This document shows positions 8,961 to 17,777 of a stretch of 64,000 bases of DNA, in pieces. Where the stretch lies: positions 166,624-230,623 of the forward strand of contig WKKR01000006.1 in assembly GCA_009684525.1 (NCBI GenBank). The letters run 5' to 3'. Every line of letters starts with the position of its first letter. Position 1 is the first letter of the stretch. The translations under genes and the position numbers were made by a program. The notes beneath the pieces were generated by a model, which made no database searches, was not told where the DNA came from, and saw nothing but the letters and a program-made list of their open reading frames with translations. The DNA is from Geobacter sp. (GTDB lineage: Bacteria > Desulfobacterota > Desulfuromonadia > Geobacterales > DSM-12255).

Positions 8961-10855
8961 ACCAGCAGCGTTATGTCCGCGACACCCGTGAAAAGGGGCG
9001 ACGGGTCATCTGGGGTGCCATCTTCGCCGGCGTCATTTTCTTCATCCTCATTACCCGGCTCTGGTATCTGCAGATTCTCCAGGGGGACACTCTCCGGGTG
9101 CAATCGGAAAGCAACCGGCTTCGCTTTGTTCCCGTGGCTGCATCGCGCGGCACCATCCTGGACCGCAATGGCAAGGTCCTGGTCAGCAATACCCCTTCGT
9201 TCAGTGTGGCGGTGATCCCCCAGGAGGTGAAGGAGAAGGATGCGCTGTTCGCCTCACTGGCGCGCTACCTGGGGCTCGACCCGGCCGGACTCCAGGAACG
9301 CTGGGAAAAAGGGAAGGGGCGAGCCAAGTACTACCCCATCATCGTGGCTGCCGGGATCAGTAGAGACCAGGTGGAGTTCCTGCAGGAAAACCAGCTCTGG
9401 ATGCCGGGCGTCGACATCGAGATGAAACCGGTCAGGCAGTACCCCAACGGGACCCTTGCCGCGCATCTGCTCGGTTACCTGGGCGAGATCAACGAGCAGG
9501 AGCTGGAGGCCAATCATTTCCGCAGCTACAATCCCGGCGACTATGTGGGGAAGAGCGGGCTGGAGCGGAGCTGGGAGGAGATGCTGCATGGTACGGACGG
9601 CGGCCGCCAGATAGAGGTGGATGCCCGTGGCCGCTATCTGCGCACCCTCAGCGAGACCAAGCCTGCCGTGGGCAACAGCCTGGTGCTGACCATCGACCTG
9701 GTCCTGCAGCAGGCAGCCGAAAAGGCCTTTGGCGACCAGGCCGGGGCAGCGGTGGTGGTGGATGTCAACACCGGCGAGATCCTGGCCTTTGCCAGCAGCC
9801 CCTCGTTCGACCCGGCACTGTTCACCGGCCGGATGCCGCCCGATACCTGGAAGGCCTATCTGGAGGACAAGCGTCATCCGCTGGAGAACAAGGCGCTGAA
9901 AGGGCAATATCCTCCCGGCTCCACCTTCAAGATCATCACGGCCCTGGCCGGCCTGGAGAGCGGGCTTATCGACGAGCATACAACGGTGAACTGCACCGGT
10001 GCCTATGAAGTCGGCACCGATGTCTTCAAATGCTGGGACAAGAAAGGGCATGGCAGGGTCGATCTGAAGCGCGCCATCAGAGAGTCGTGCGACGTCTATT
10101 TCTATCAGCTCGGCGAACGGCTCGGCGTCGACCGGATTGCCGAAATGGCACGGAGGTTCGGGCTGGGGGCGCCGATGGGAATCGGCCTTGAAAACGAAAA
10201 GGGGGGGCTGATCCCCACCATGGCCTGGAAGCAGGAGAAATTCAAGAAGAAGTGGTATCGCGGCGAGACCATGCCGGTCTCGATCGGTCAGGGCTATACC
10301 CTGCTGACGCCGATCCAGCTTGCCACCATGACGGCTGCCGTGGCCAACGAAGGGACGGTCTACCGCCCCTACCTGGTAAAACGGGTTATCGATCCGGACG
10401 GTAAAGTGATCAAGGAAACCAAGCCCGAAGTGCTGTATCGCCCCCAGGTCAGGCCGAACAGCTTCCGATTGGTAAAGGAAGGGCTTCTGGCCGTTGTCAA
10501 CGAGCCGCGGGGGACCGGTGGCGCCGCTCGTCTCTACGAGGTCAAGGTTGCCGGGAAGACCGGTACTTCCCAGGTCGTCAAGCAGCGCGGTCCCAATCGG
10601 GAGGTTGCCTATAAGTACCGTGATCATGCCCTGTTTGTCGCCTTTGCCCCCTATGACAAGCCGGAGGTGGCAATTTCCGTGGTGATCGAGCATGGCGAGC
10701 ACGGGGGCGCAGCCGCCGCACCGGTTGCCGGCGCTATTCTGCGGGCATATTTCGAGCAAAAAGGGGTCATCAAGCGGCCGGTGCCGCAAACGGTGGATGA
10801 AACGGAAGAGGAAGCACCGACGGGTGCCGACCGGGGAGAAGGAACCCAGCAATGA
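8957..10855 (+). CDS. mrdA: Penicillin-binding protein 2 (elongation transpeptidase)
   Basis: 632 residues. It cross-links peptidoglycan during side-wall growth. A signal-anchor (about residues 18-38) is followed by the pedestal with SRGTILDRNG and the transpeptidase domain with nucleophile motif S322-T-F-K, second motif S377-C-D379 and K534-T-G-T. GTG is the start: GGAGGAGG lies just before it and it overlaps mreD by four bases. A longer upstream frame is only overlap with mreD. It partners with RodA, whose gene overlaps its end by four bases. Confidence 0.96.
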   Translation: MNQQRYVRDTREKGRRVIWGAIFAGVIFFILITRLWYLQILQGDTLRVQSESNRLRFVPVAASRGTILDRNGKVLVSNTPSFSVAVIPQEVKEKDALFASLARYLGLDPAGLQERWEKGKGRAKYYPIIVAAGISRDQVEFLQENQLWMPGVDIEMKPVRQYPNGTLAAHLLGYLGEINEQELEANHFRSYNPGDYVGKSGLERSWEEMLHGTDGGRQIEVDARGRYLRTLSETKPAVGNSLVLTIDLVLQQAAEKAFGDQAGAAVVVDVNTGEILAFASSPSFDPALFTGRMPPDTWKAYLEDKRHPLENKALKGQYPPGSTFKIITALAGLESGLIDEHTTVNCTGAYEVGTDVFKCWDKKGHGRVDLKRAIRESCDVYFYQLGERLGVDRIAEMARRFGLGAPMGIGLENEKGGLIPTMAWKQEKFKKKWYRGETMPVSIGQGYTLLTPIQLATMTAAVANEGTVYRPYLVKRVIDPDGKVIKETKPEVLYRPQVRPNSFRLVKEGLLAVVNEPRGTGGAARLYEVKVAGKTGTSQVVKQRGPNREVAYKYRDHALFVAFAPYDKPEVAISVVIEHGEHGGAAAAPVAGAILRAYFEQKGVIKRPVPQTVDETEEEAPTGADRGEGTQQ

Positions 10856-11952
10856 TCGATCGCCGGCTCTTTACCAATTTCGACTGGATGCTGTTCGGGC
10901 TGATACTGCTTCTGGCCGCCATTGGCGTTGCGAACATCTACAGTGCGTCGGCATCCTACCGTATCGCCACAGTTCCGTTCTATCTCAAGCAGCTCTCCTG
11001 GCTGGCCGGCGGCCTGATTATCATGGTACTGGCCTGCAGCATCGACTATCACGTGCTTGAAGACCTGGCATACTGGTCATACGGAGGAGTACTGCTCCTC
11101 CTGCTCCTGGTAATGGCGGTCGGCAAGACCTCCATGGGTGCCACCCGCTGGTTGAACCTGGGTTTCATCAGCATCCAGCCGTCGGAACCGATGAAGATCG
11201 TCATCATCATGATCTTTGCCCGCTTCTTCAGCCGCTATCCGGTCCTGGGCGGGCTCGGGTTCCGTCAGATCGGCATTCCCCTTGCCATTGTCGGCATCCC
11301 GGCGATCCTGATCATGAAACAGCCCGACCTGGGGACCGCCATTATCGTGCTCTTGGTGGCGTTTTCCATCATCATCTTCATCGGGGTGCAGTGGCGGGTC
11401 GTGGTGGGGGGGGTGCTGTCCGTGGTGCCCCTGATCTACGGAGGTTGGCACTACTATCTGCGCGACTACCAGAAAAACCGCATCCTCAACTTTCTCAACC
11501 CCGAACGCGACCCCCTGGGGAGCGGCTATCACCTCATCCAGAGCAAGATCGCCGTCGGCTCGGGCGGGATCCTGGGGAAGGGATACCTGCACGGGACCCA
11601 GACGCAGCTTCGCTTTCTCCCTGAACAGCATACCGACTTCGCCTTTTCGGTCTTTGCCGAAGAATGGGGGCTGGCGGGCTGCATGGTGCTGCTTTTCCTC
11701 TACCTGATGCTGGTTTTGTGGGGGTTGCAGATTGCCGGGCGGTGCAACGACCGGTTCGGCAGGCTGCTGGCACTCGGGGTGACAGCCATGCTCTTCTGGC
11801 ATATCGTCATCAATATCGGGATGGTTATCGGTCTGTTCCCGGTGGTGGGGGTCCCGCTGCCGTTTCTCTCCTACGGTGGGACATCCCTGGTTACATCCAT
11901 GACCGGCGTGGCCATTCTTCTGAATGTCAGCATGCGCCGTTTCATGTTCTGA
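10852..11952 (+). CDS. rodA: Elongasome glycosyltransferase RodA
   Basis: 366 residues with about ten membrane segments, a SEDS-family peptidoglycan polymerase acting with PBP2. Family motifs seen are NIYSAS near the N-terminus, MKQPDLGTA, FAEEWGLAG, and the C-terminal PLPFLSYGGTSL. It starts at an ATG overlapping the mrdA stop (ATGA). A strong terminator follows, so it ends the operon. Confidence 0.96.
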   Translation: MIDRRLFTNFDWMLFGLILLLAAIGVANIYSASASYRIATVPFYLKQLSWLAGGLIIMVLACSIDYHVLEDLAYWSYGGVLLLLLLVMAVGKTSMGATRWLNLGFISIQPSEPMKIVIIMIFARFFSRYPVLGGLGFRQIGIPLAIVGIPAILIMKQPDLGTAIIVLLVAFSIIIFIGVQWRVVVGGVLSVVPLIYGGWHYYLRDYQKNRILNFLNPERDPLGSGYHLIQSKIAVGSGGILGKGYLHGTQTQLRFLPEQHTDFAFSVFAEEWGLAGCMVLLFLYLMLVLWGLQIAGRCNDRFGRLLALGVTAMLFWHIVINIGMVIGLFPVVGVPLPFLSYGGTSLVTSMTGVAILLNVSMRRFMF

Positions 11953-11987
11953 CACTCCATCGAAGAGAAAAAGAGCTGGGGGAAACA

Positions 11988-12018
11988 AAAACGCCGGGGT
12001 TGGCTACCCGGCGTTTTT
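11988..12018 (+). terminator. Terminator of the mreC-rodA operon
   Basis: An 11-bp stem AAAACGCCGGG/CCCGGCGTTTT with an 8-base loop ends in a T run. The A-rich upstream side means it could also stop minus-strand transcription coming from the zinc-ribbon gene. Confidence 0.85.
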
Positions 12019-12162
12019 CAATTCAAAAGGATCTTGCATGGCTGCAGGCTACGTATGGCAGGGTCTGGCAGGCGGAAATCCGGCTGCCCGGAAAGGGAGA
12101 GATCTTTCCCGACGGTTCCTGGTGCTGGTATCCGGTGCATGGGCGCTCCTTTCCGTTGCTTG

Positions 12163-12315
12163 TCAGGCAGCCCTGTTGTTGAGCAGGACGATGCCGTCGC
12201 GGTCAAGAACCCAGATCGAGCCGCATTCGGTGCATTCGAACAGATCCTTGGCATACCCGTCGGAATGCATGTCTATCTCTACGCCGGTTGCGATGTTGCA
12301 GAGGGGACAGGTCAT
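12163..12315 (-). CDS. Small zinc-ribbon protein
   Basis: 50 residues. The sequence begins MTCPLCNIATGVEIDMHSDG and contains a second pair CTEC near residue 30, so two CxxC pairs can make one zinc ribbon. It looks complete: GGAGG lies just upstream of the ATG and a good sigma-70 promoter precedes it, with no leading neighbour. The frame is open 20 codons further up but that part covers the ribosome site. Function unknown; the central region resembles transcription-factor-type zinc ribbons. It is monocistronic. Confidence 0.75.
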   Translation of the reverse strand: MTCPLCNIATGVEIDMHSDGYAKDLFECTECGSIWVLDRDGIVLLNNRAA

Positions 12316-12346
12316 GGTTGGTACCTCCTTTCCTTGAGCTGATCTA

Positions 12347-12375
12347 ACTATAATGAGAAGAATCGGTTTGTGCAA
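12347..12375 (-). promoter_or_regulatory. Predicted sigma-70 promoter of the zinc-ribbon gene
   Basis: On the minus strand: TTGCAC, 17 bases, TATAGT. Spacing and boxes are near consensus, and the start codon lies about 30 bases downstream of the -10 box. Confidence 0.7.
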
Positions 12376-12700
12376 TGGGAAATTGAGGGAAAAGTTTGCT
12401 AAAACAACAGTTTATGAAGTTTTTATCACGTGTTTTTCATACCATGGTCTATTTTCTTCTCCCCTGCCACTGTGTCTGGCGCCTGCTACATAACGATAAC
12501 ATGATGAAAAACAGTCTGTTTTTTCAATAAAACACGATTCCCGATTTCCACTGTCCAGTATGAGTGGTACACTTTTTACGGCTGTTACAGTCGTGCAACA
12601 ATGTCCGAGTCTCATGAATAGACTGTTGTTTGGACTGGATGCTGTTTCGTTGCCGGTTGCTGCGGGTCGGCGGATGCCGGCGACGGCAAGGGGGTGATCC
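12376..12700. other. AT-rich intergenic region upstream of amrS
   Basis: The first two thirds are clearly richer in A and T than the rest of the window. I see no ORF with coding character. It holds a short palindrome AAAAACAG-T-CTGTTTTT (about 12507-12523) that could be an operator or small hairpin. No convincing plus-strand promoter or riboswitch was recognised. A GGGGGTGATCC ribosome site for amrS closes the region. Confidence 0.5.
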
Positions 12701-13723
12701 ATGAAAGAGGCCCTGTTTTTTGAGCAGCTCGACGATGGCAGGCTGCGCTGCAGCCTCTGCCGGCACCGCTGTATCATCGCCGACGGCAAGCGGGGGATCT
12801 GCGGGGTCCGGGAAAACCGGCACGGAACGCTCTTGTCGCTGGTCTACGGTCGGGTCATTGCCGAACACGTGGACCCGGTGGAGAAGAAGCCGCTGTACCA
12901 TTTCCAGCCCGGCAGCCTCAGTTATTCCGTTGCCACGGCAGGGTGCAACTTCCACTGCCGGCACTGCCAGAACTATTCCATCTCCCAGGTGCCGCCGGAT
13001 ACGGTGGAGATCCCCGGCACAAAGCGGTCTCCGGCTGAGATCGTCAGCAGGGCATCGCAGGCGGGATGCCGTTCCATCTCCTTCACCTATACCGAACCGA
13101 CCATCTTCTTCGAGTTTGCCTGCGATACGGCGGTGCTGGCCCATGAGGCAGGGCTCAAGACCATCTTCGTCACCAACGGCTATATCACGCCGGAGGCGCT
13201 GGAGCTGATCGCCCCCCACCTGGATGCCGCCAACATCGATCTGAAAGGGTTCACCGACAGCTTCTACCGTGAGGTGGTGGGAGCCCGCCTGGAAGGGGTG
13301 CTGGAGACCATCCGCGATTATCGGCGGCACAATATCTGGATCGAGTTGACCACCCTGATCATCCCGGGGCTGAACGACAGCGATGCAGAAATCCGCGCCA
13401 TTGCCCGTTTCATTGCCGATGAACTCGGAGTTGACACCCCCTGGCATGTGAGCCGATTCTATCCGACCTACCTGATGACCGACCGTCCGGGCACGCCGGT
13501 AGAGACGCTGAACCGGGCGTACGATATCGGCAGGGATCAGGGGCTGCGCTACATCTACCTGGGGAATGTCACTGCGCCGGGTCGGGAGGATACCGCCTGT
13601 CCCGGCTGCGGCGAACAGCTCATTCGGCGCAGCGGCTTCAGCATCCTTGCAAACCGGCTTGCCACCGGTTGCTGCCCCGCCTGCGGGACGGCCATTGCCG
13701 GCATCGACCTTGCGGGCGGATAA
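12701..13723 (+). CDS. amrS: AmmeMemoRadiSam system radical SAM protein AmrS
   Basis: 340 residues. The radical SAM cluster motif is C82-NFH-C86-RH-C89. An N-terminal set C17, C20, C24, C34 and a C-terminal zinc-ribbon-like CPGC...CCPAC pair flank it, the arrangement of the AmmeMemoRadiSam family (formerly called pyruvate formate-lyase activating-like). ISFTYTEPTIFFEF and NIDLKGFTDSFY are family motifs. The substrate is not established; usual partners AmmeMemo (AmrB/AmrA) are not adjacent here. GGGGGTGATCC precedes the ATG. Confidence 0.88.
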   Translation: MKEALFFEQLDDGRLRCSLCRHRCIIADGKRGICGVRENRHGTLLSLVYGRVIAEHVDPVEKKPLYHFQPGSLSYSVATAGCNFHCRHCQNYSISQVPPDTVEIPGTKRSPAEIVSRASQAGCRSISFTYTEPTIFFEFACDTAVLAHEAGLKTIFVTNGYITPEALELIAPHLDAANIDLKGFTDSFYREVVGARLEGVLETIRDYRRHNIWIELTTLIIPGLNDSDAEIRAIARFIADELGVDTPWHVSRFYPTYLMTDRPGTPVETLNRAYDIGRDQGLRYIYLGNVTAPGREDTACPGCGEQLIRRSGFSILANRLATGCCPACGTAIAGIDLAGG

Positions 13724-13818
13724 GGCCCACCCAGGAAAGGGGTTGCATCTTTTGCCCTGCTCCAGTAATCTTGCCGTGCCTGGCCCGTTCACGGTTTCTT
13801 TGATGGGAAACAAATGCC

Positions 13819-15180
13819 ATGCCCCATTTCAGGCAGCGACATATCATCATCATGGCCGTCATATGTGGTATCCTATTCTGGCTGTTCGATACCATCATCG
13901 ATGCCGTGCTCTTTTCGGAAGGGAGCGTGCTCCAGCAGATATTCGCCCCTTCGCCCCGCGAACTCTGGCTGCGCGGGACCTTTGAGTTCTTCCTGGCGCT
14001 CTTCACGGTTTTCATCTGCCTCATCGTCAGGCAACGGTACCGCCTGGAACATGACCTGCAGCACGCACTGGCCGAGGTGGCGACCGAGCGGGCAAAGAGT
14101 GAATCGATCGTTGCCGCCATCGGCGATGGGATCAGCATCCAGGACACGAATCTCAAGATTCTCTATCAGAACCAGGTGCATCAGCAGTTGAGTGGCGGCG
14201 ACTTTGTCGGGTCCTTCTGCTTTACGGTCTATGACCAACGGGATACGGCCTGTCCCGATTGCCCGGTACTGGCGGCATTCCGGGATGGTGGTATTCATAA
14301 ACTGGTGAAGGCACTCCCTGCCGATGCACCGGTCAGCCACGTAGAAATGACCGCCTCCCCCCTGCGCGATGCCGCTGGTAACGTGGTGGCAGGCATAGAA
14401 CTGGTGCGGGACATTTCCGCGTATGTGCAGACCCAGGCGGAACTCGCTCGGAAGGCGTCGGACCTGGAAGCGGTGAACCGCGAGCTGGAGGCGTTCAGTT
14501 CGTCGGTTTCCCATGACCTGCGCAAACCGCTGACCATCATCTATACCGCTGCCCAGGCATTGAAGGACGAATGTAACGACAGTCACGGGCTGAGCGCTTA
14601 CTACGTCAAGACTATCCATGAAGCCAGCCAGCGGATGGAGGATCTGATCGAGGCGCTGCAGAGCCTCGCCCGGATCTCCAGCTGCTCCATGGTCAAAAGC
14701 GATGTCGATCTGTCGGCCATTGCCCTGGAGATCAGCTTGGAGCTCTGCATGATCTGGCCGGGGAGGGCGGTCGACTGGAAAATTGCCGAAGGGCTGACCG
14801 GCTACGGCGATCCGCGTCTGATGCGGGTGCTTCTGGAAAATCTGCTGGGGAATGCCTGGAAGTACACCAACGAGAGGCCGCAGGCCGAGATCAGTTTCGG
14901 CCGGACAGCCACGCCGCAGGGAGAGGCCTTTTTCGTCCGGGACAATGGTGCGGGTTTCGACATGTCCCGGGTGGGGGAGCTCTTCAAGCCCTTTGCCCGG
15001 CTCCACGATGCCCGGAACTTCCCCGGCACCGGCATTGGCCTTGCTACGGTGGGGCGGATCATCGAACGCCACGGTGGAACGGTCTGGGCTGAAGGAGCCG
15101 TGAACGCCGGGGCGGTCTTTTATTTCATCCTGCCGCCGGCAGCCGGCGACGGTGCTGCACCGATTACACATCATGAGTGA
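13819..15180 (+). CDS. Membrane-bound PAS sensor histidine kinase
   Basis: 453 residues. Two membrane helices (about 9-31 and 55-71) enclose a short loop, then a PAS domain (about 90-200) and a histidine kinase core. The phospho-acceptor is in SSSVSHDLRKPL (H232); the ATP-binding motifs are LLENLLGNAWKYT, DNGAGF and GTGIGLATVGRIIERHGG. The PAS carries C134 and the motif C145-PD-C148-P, suggesting redox or metal sensing. No response regulator gene lies beside it. The gene next downstream overlaps or touches its stop, so cotranscription with plsC is likely. Confidence 0.85.
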   Translation: MPHFRQRHIIIMAVICGILFWLFDTIIDAVLFSEGSVLQQIFAPSPRELWLRGTFEFFLALFTVFICLIVRQRYRLEHDLQHALAEVATERAKSESIVAAIGDGISIQDTNLKILYQNQVHQQLSGGDFVGSFCFTVYDQRDTACPDCPVLAAFRDGGIHKLVKALPADAPVSHVEMTASPLRDAAGNVVAGIELVRDISAYVQTQAELARKASDLEAVNRELEAFSSSVSHDLRKPLTIIYTAAQALKDECNDSHGLSAYYVKTIHEASQRMEDLIEALQSLARISSCSMVKSDVDLSAIALEISLELCMIWPGRAVDWKIAEGLTGYGDPRLMRVLLENLLGNAWKYTNERPQAEISFGRTATPQGEAFFVRDNGAGFDMSRVGELFKPFARLHDARNFPGTGIGLATVGRIIERHGGTVWAEGAVNAGAVFYFILPPAAGDGAAPITHHE

Positions 15181-15188
15181 GGAGAGCT

Positions 15189-15842
15189 GTGAACGTTTCA
15201 CTGCCGCGACGCCTGTGGGTCACCTTTTCGGCCAACGTCATAGGCATCTATGCATCGTTGTGCAATAATTTCCGCACCAAAGGCGCCGGGAACATCCCCG
15301 ATCAGGGGGGGGTTCTGCTGGCGGCCAATCATATCTCTGCCTTTGAGACCATCTTCCTTCCCTGGGCCATGGTCCGGCATTTCCCCATGCGAATGATCTG
15401 GGCTCCCGCCAAGGAGGAGCTGTTCCAGAAGCCGCTGCAGCGTCTGCTCTACAGTTCCTGGGGGGCCTTTCCGGTCCGCCGCGGCAGGGACGTGCGGGCA
15501 GGGAAGGTGATCAACGAACTGCTCGTCGACCAGCGGGTGATGCTCTTCCCCGAAGGGACCCGCCATCGCGATGGCCGGCTGGGGAAGGGAAACCGCGGGG
15601 TGGGGAAGATCATCTACGACACCCGGCCCACGGTGATCCCCACGGCGCTTATCGGTCTCAACCACTGGAAGTTCCCCCGTTTCGGCCAGGAGGGCCTGGT
15701 GGTGTTCGGCAAGCCGCTGGATTTTTCCGACTTGTTCCAGCTGGAGGACCGCAAGGAAACCCACCAGCTCATCGTCGACCGGGTGATGTCCGCCATTGCC
15801 GACCTGCTGAAGGAAGAGGGGGCGTATGTCGGCGAGTGCTGA
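15189..15842 (+). CDS. plsC: 1-acyl-sn-glycerol-3-phosphate acyltransferase family protein
   Basis: 217 residues. PlsC-type enzymes acylate lysophosphatidic acid to phosphatidic acid at the inner membrane. The acyltransferase motifs are N47-HISAFE (an HX4E variant of HX4D) and [10 protein letters not shown] near residue 115, plus [11 protein letters not shown] is chosen as start because AGGAG lies four bases before; a GTG four codons upstream overlaps the kinase stop and is possible. It overlaps rnhA by 17 bases. Confidence 0.82.
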   Translation: MNVSLPRRLWVTFSANVIGIYASLCNNFRTKGAGNIPDQGGVLLAANHISAFETIFLPWAMVRHFPMRMIWAPAKEELFQKPLQRLLYSSWGAFPVRRGRDVRAGKVINELLVDQRVMLFPEGTRHRDGRLGKGNRGVGKIIYDTRPTVIPTALIGLNHWKFPRFGQEGLVVFGKPLDFSDLFQLEDRKETHQLIVDRVMSAIADLLKEEGAYVGEC

Positions 15843-16287
15843 ACGATCGAGCGGTACGGTGGAGATATTCTGCGACGGCGCCTGCAGCGGCAACCCCGGT
15901 CCGGGAGGGTGGGGGGCGATCCTGCGCTACGAGGGGCACGAAAAGGAACTCTCCGGCGGCGAGGCAGCCACCACCAACAACCGGATGGAGCTTTCCGCGG
16001 CCATAGCAGCCCTTGCTGCCCTCAAGCACCCTTGCACCGTGGTTCTCACCACCGATTCCCAGTACCTGGTCAAGGGGATGACCGAATGGCTTTCCGGCTG
16101 GATCAGGAAAGGGTGGATCAACAGCAAGAAGGAGCCGGTCATGAATCGCGACCTCTGGGAGCGGCTGGCCGAGCTGGCAAAGGTTCACCGCATCCAGTGG
16201 CAATGGGTCCGCGGGCATAACGGCCATGCCGAGAATGAACGCTGCGACGAGTTGGCGCGCACGGCCATCGAAGCGCACAGAGGCTAG
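15826..16287 (+). CDS. rnhA: Ribonuclease HI
   Basis: 153 residues, near the E. coli enzyme in length. It cleaves RNA in RNA-DNA hybrids. The four carboxylates are visible: D17 in [15 protein letters not shown]55 in NNRMELSA, D77 in TTDSQYL and D141 in NERCDELA. Contacts for the hybrid ([11 protein letters not shown]) are intact. Starts inside the end of plsC. Confidence 0.96.
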   Translation: MSASAERSSGTVEIFCDGACSGNPGPGGWGAILRYEGHEKELSGGEAATTNNRMELSAAIAALAALKHPCTVVLTTDSQYLVKGMTEWLSGWIRKGWINSKKEPVMNRDLWERLAELAKVHRIQWQWVRGHNGHAENERCDELARTAIEAHRG

Positions 16288-16309
16288 GAAGGGCGGGCGC
16301 AGGCAGAGT

Positions 16310-16627
16310 ATGGCATTCATCATCGAGGTATCCGAGCAGGAGATCCGGCGGGAAAAGGAGAAGGCCCGGGAGCTGCGCAAAAGCCAGTGGTGGAAGAACC
16401 GACTGGCAAAAGGGGTCTGCCACTGGTGCGGCAACAGCTTCCCGGCGGACGAACTGACGCTTGACCATATCGTTCCCGTCATCCGCGGCGGCAAGAGCAG
16501 CCGCGGCAACGTGGTGCCGGCCTGCAAGGAGTGCAACAGCAAGAAGAAGTACCTGCTCCCGCTCGAATGGGAGGAGTATCTGGGAAAGGCCGGTAGTGGC
16601 GACCGGGACAAGGAAGACAGTGAGTAA
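16310..16627 (+). CDS. HNH endonuclease-type protein
   Basis: 105 residues. It has the HNH fold pattern: C37-HW-C40, then LTLDHIVPVIRGG with D52-H53, and C72-KE-C75-NSKK. The two CxxC pairs hold structural zinc. Such small HNH nucleases occur in bacterial genomes outside restriction systems and their targets are mostly unknown. The ATG is chosen because earlier in-frame ATGs lie inside rnhA. Its stop overlaps the next gene by eight bases. Confidence 0.85.
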   Translation: MAFIIEVSEQEIRREKEKARELRKSQWWKNRLAKGVCHWCGNSFPADELTLDHIVPVIRGGKSSRGNVVPACKECNSKKKYLLPLEWEEYLGKAGSGDRDKEDSE

Positions 16628-17261
16628 CGCAAACAGCTGCAAGGTGGTGATCTACGACTGCGACGGGGTCATGTTCGACTCGTTTGAAGCGAACGTCGCC
16701 TTTTACGAACGGATTCTCGGGCAGATGGGAAAGACGCTGGACCGGAGCGATGCAGAGGTCATGCGGGTGCTGCACACCTATGCCAACCGCGAGGTGCTCG
16801 CCTACTTCTTTCCTGATCAGGCCGACTGGCAGGAATCGGTCCGGTTGGCCGGCGCCATCGACTACCTCGACCTGGTGCCGATGCTGGTCATGGAAGAGGG
16901 GTACCGCGAGACCCTGCAGGCGCTGCAGGGGGTGGTCGAGCTGGCTGTCTGCACCAACCGCTCCACCTCCATGGAGACGGTCCTGGAGAGCTTCGATCTT
17001 GCCGATTATTTCGGTTGCGTCATGACCGCCAACAAGGTCGCCAATCCCAAGCCGCACCCCGAGCCGCTTTTGCGGGTGCTCGACCACTATGGCCTGGAAG
17101 CTCGCGAAGCCCTGTTTGTCGGCGATTCCGAGGTCGACCGGCTGGCCGCCCTGGCCGCCGGCGTCCCCTTTGTCGCCTACAAGGCAGACATGCCCGGTTT
17201 TGCCCGCATCGACCGGCATGGCGACATCCTCTCCCTTCTGGAGTTCACACGCTCAGCGTGA
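16620..17261 (+). CDS. HAD-family phosphatase (phosphoglycolate phosphatase-like)
   Basis: 213 residues. The HAD nucleophile motif is VIYDCDGVMFDS (D13 nucleophile, D15 acid), motif II CTNRS, then NKVANPKPHPEPLL (Lys) and FVGDSEVDRLAALAAGV. Cap-1 type insertion after the first motif fits phosphoglycolate or pyrophosphate phosphatases; the substrate cannot be decided. GTG start with AAGGA just upstream, inside the end of the HNH gene. Confidence 0.82.
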   Translation: MSNANSCKVVIYDCDGVMFDSFEANVAFYERILGQMGKTLDRSDAEVMRVLHTYANREVLAYFFPDQADWQESVRLAGAIDYLDLVPMLVMEEGYRETLQALQGVVELAVCTNRSTSMETVLESFDLADYFGCVMTANKVANPKPHPEPLLRVLDHYGLEAREALFVGDSEVDRLAALAAGVPFVAYKADMPGFARIDRHGDILSLLEFTRSA

Positions 17262-17300
17262 CAATGGCAAAACCACAATTGATGTAGCAAAGGAGCAACC

Positions 17301-17762
17301 ATGGTCGTTCAGGGTGCGCTGGCGCATGTGGGGGATACGGTATCCTCCGAGCAGTTTCTTCGCTTCCTGGCACAACGGGTGCCGAAGGGGGAGTATTTCA
17401 TCGTTGAGCCGCCGCCGGGGATCATCATGACGGCGGCCATGGACTGGCGGATCGTTCTTCCGGATTCAAAATCGATGCAGCAGATGATTGCCGCCCTCTG
17501 GGAGGGGTACGAGAGCTTCATCCTCCCCCTGCACTGCGAGGATGCCACGGCTTGCGCCGCCATGCTGATCCAGATCAAGAACCACAAGGGGGAGTTCGAC
17601 CAGTTCTCCCTCGGCCGCGACATTACGATGCAGGAGCTGTTTGTCCAGCGGATGCAGGAGACCGCCAGGACCCTTTCCCCCAGGAACGCTCAGGACGCCT
17701 TTTCCCAGGAGATCCGGCAGACCTGCGATTCGGGGTTCTGGGAACAGCTCGACTGCGCCTGA
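17301..17762 (+). CDS. Conserved-looking protein of unknown function
   Basis: 153 residues, no signal peptide, no membrane segment. AAGGAGC precedes the ATG. I do not recognise a family. Notable features are a hydrophobic core IIMTAAMDWRIVLP, a mid region FILPLHCEDATACAAMLIQIK, and an acidic C-terminus with two Cys. Codon use matches its neighbours. It sits 15 bases before the amidohydrolase gene, so they may be cotranscribed. Confidence 0.6.
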   Translation: MVVQGALAHVGDTVSSEQFLRFLAQRVPKGEYFIVEPPPGIIMTAAMDWRIVLPDSKSMQQMIAALWEGYESFILPLHCEDATACAAMLIQIKNHKGEFDQFSLGRDITMQELFVQRMQETARTLSPRNAQDAFSQEIRQTCDSGFWEQLDCA

Positions 17763-17777
17763 CCAGGGAGGGGCATC

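Noticed and set aside
9254..10852. Long minus-strand open frame opposite mrdA
   Set aside because: The plus strand has all PBP2 motifs; the minus frame is His/Gly/Asp-rich shadow sequence.
12034..12342. Plus-strand open frames over the zinc-ribbon gene
   Set aside because: No ribosome site, and the minus-strand frame has paired Cys motifs, promoter and ribosome site.
11953..12700. Hidden tRNA or small RNA gene
   Set aside because: No cloverleaf, T-loop GTTCRA or other known RNA pattern was found by eye; only a terminator, a small gene and its promoter are supported.
15189..15842. HX4E instead of HX4D in PlsC as a dead enzyme
   Set aside because: HX4E variants are known in PlsC-like proteins and the FPEGTR motif is intact.
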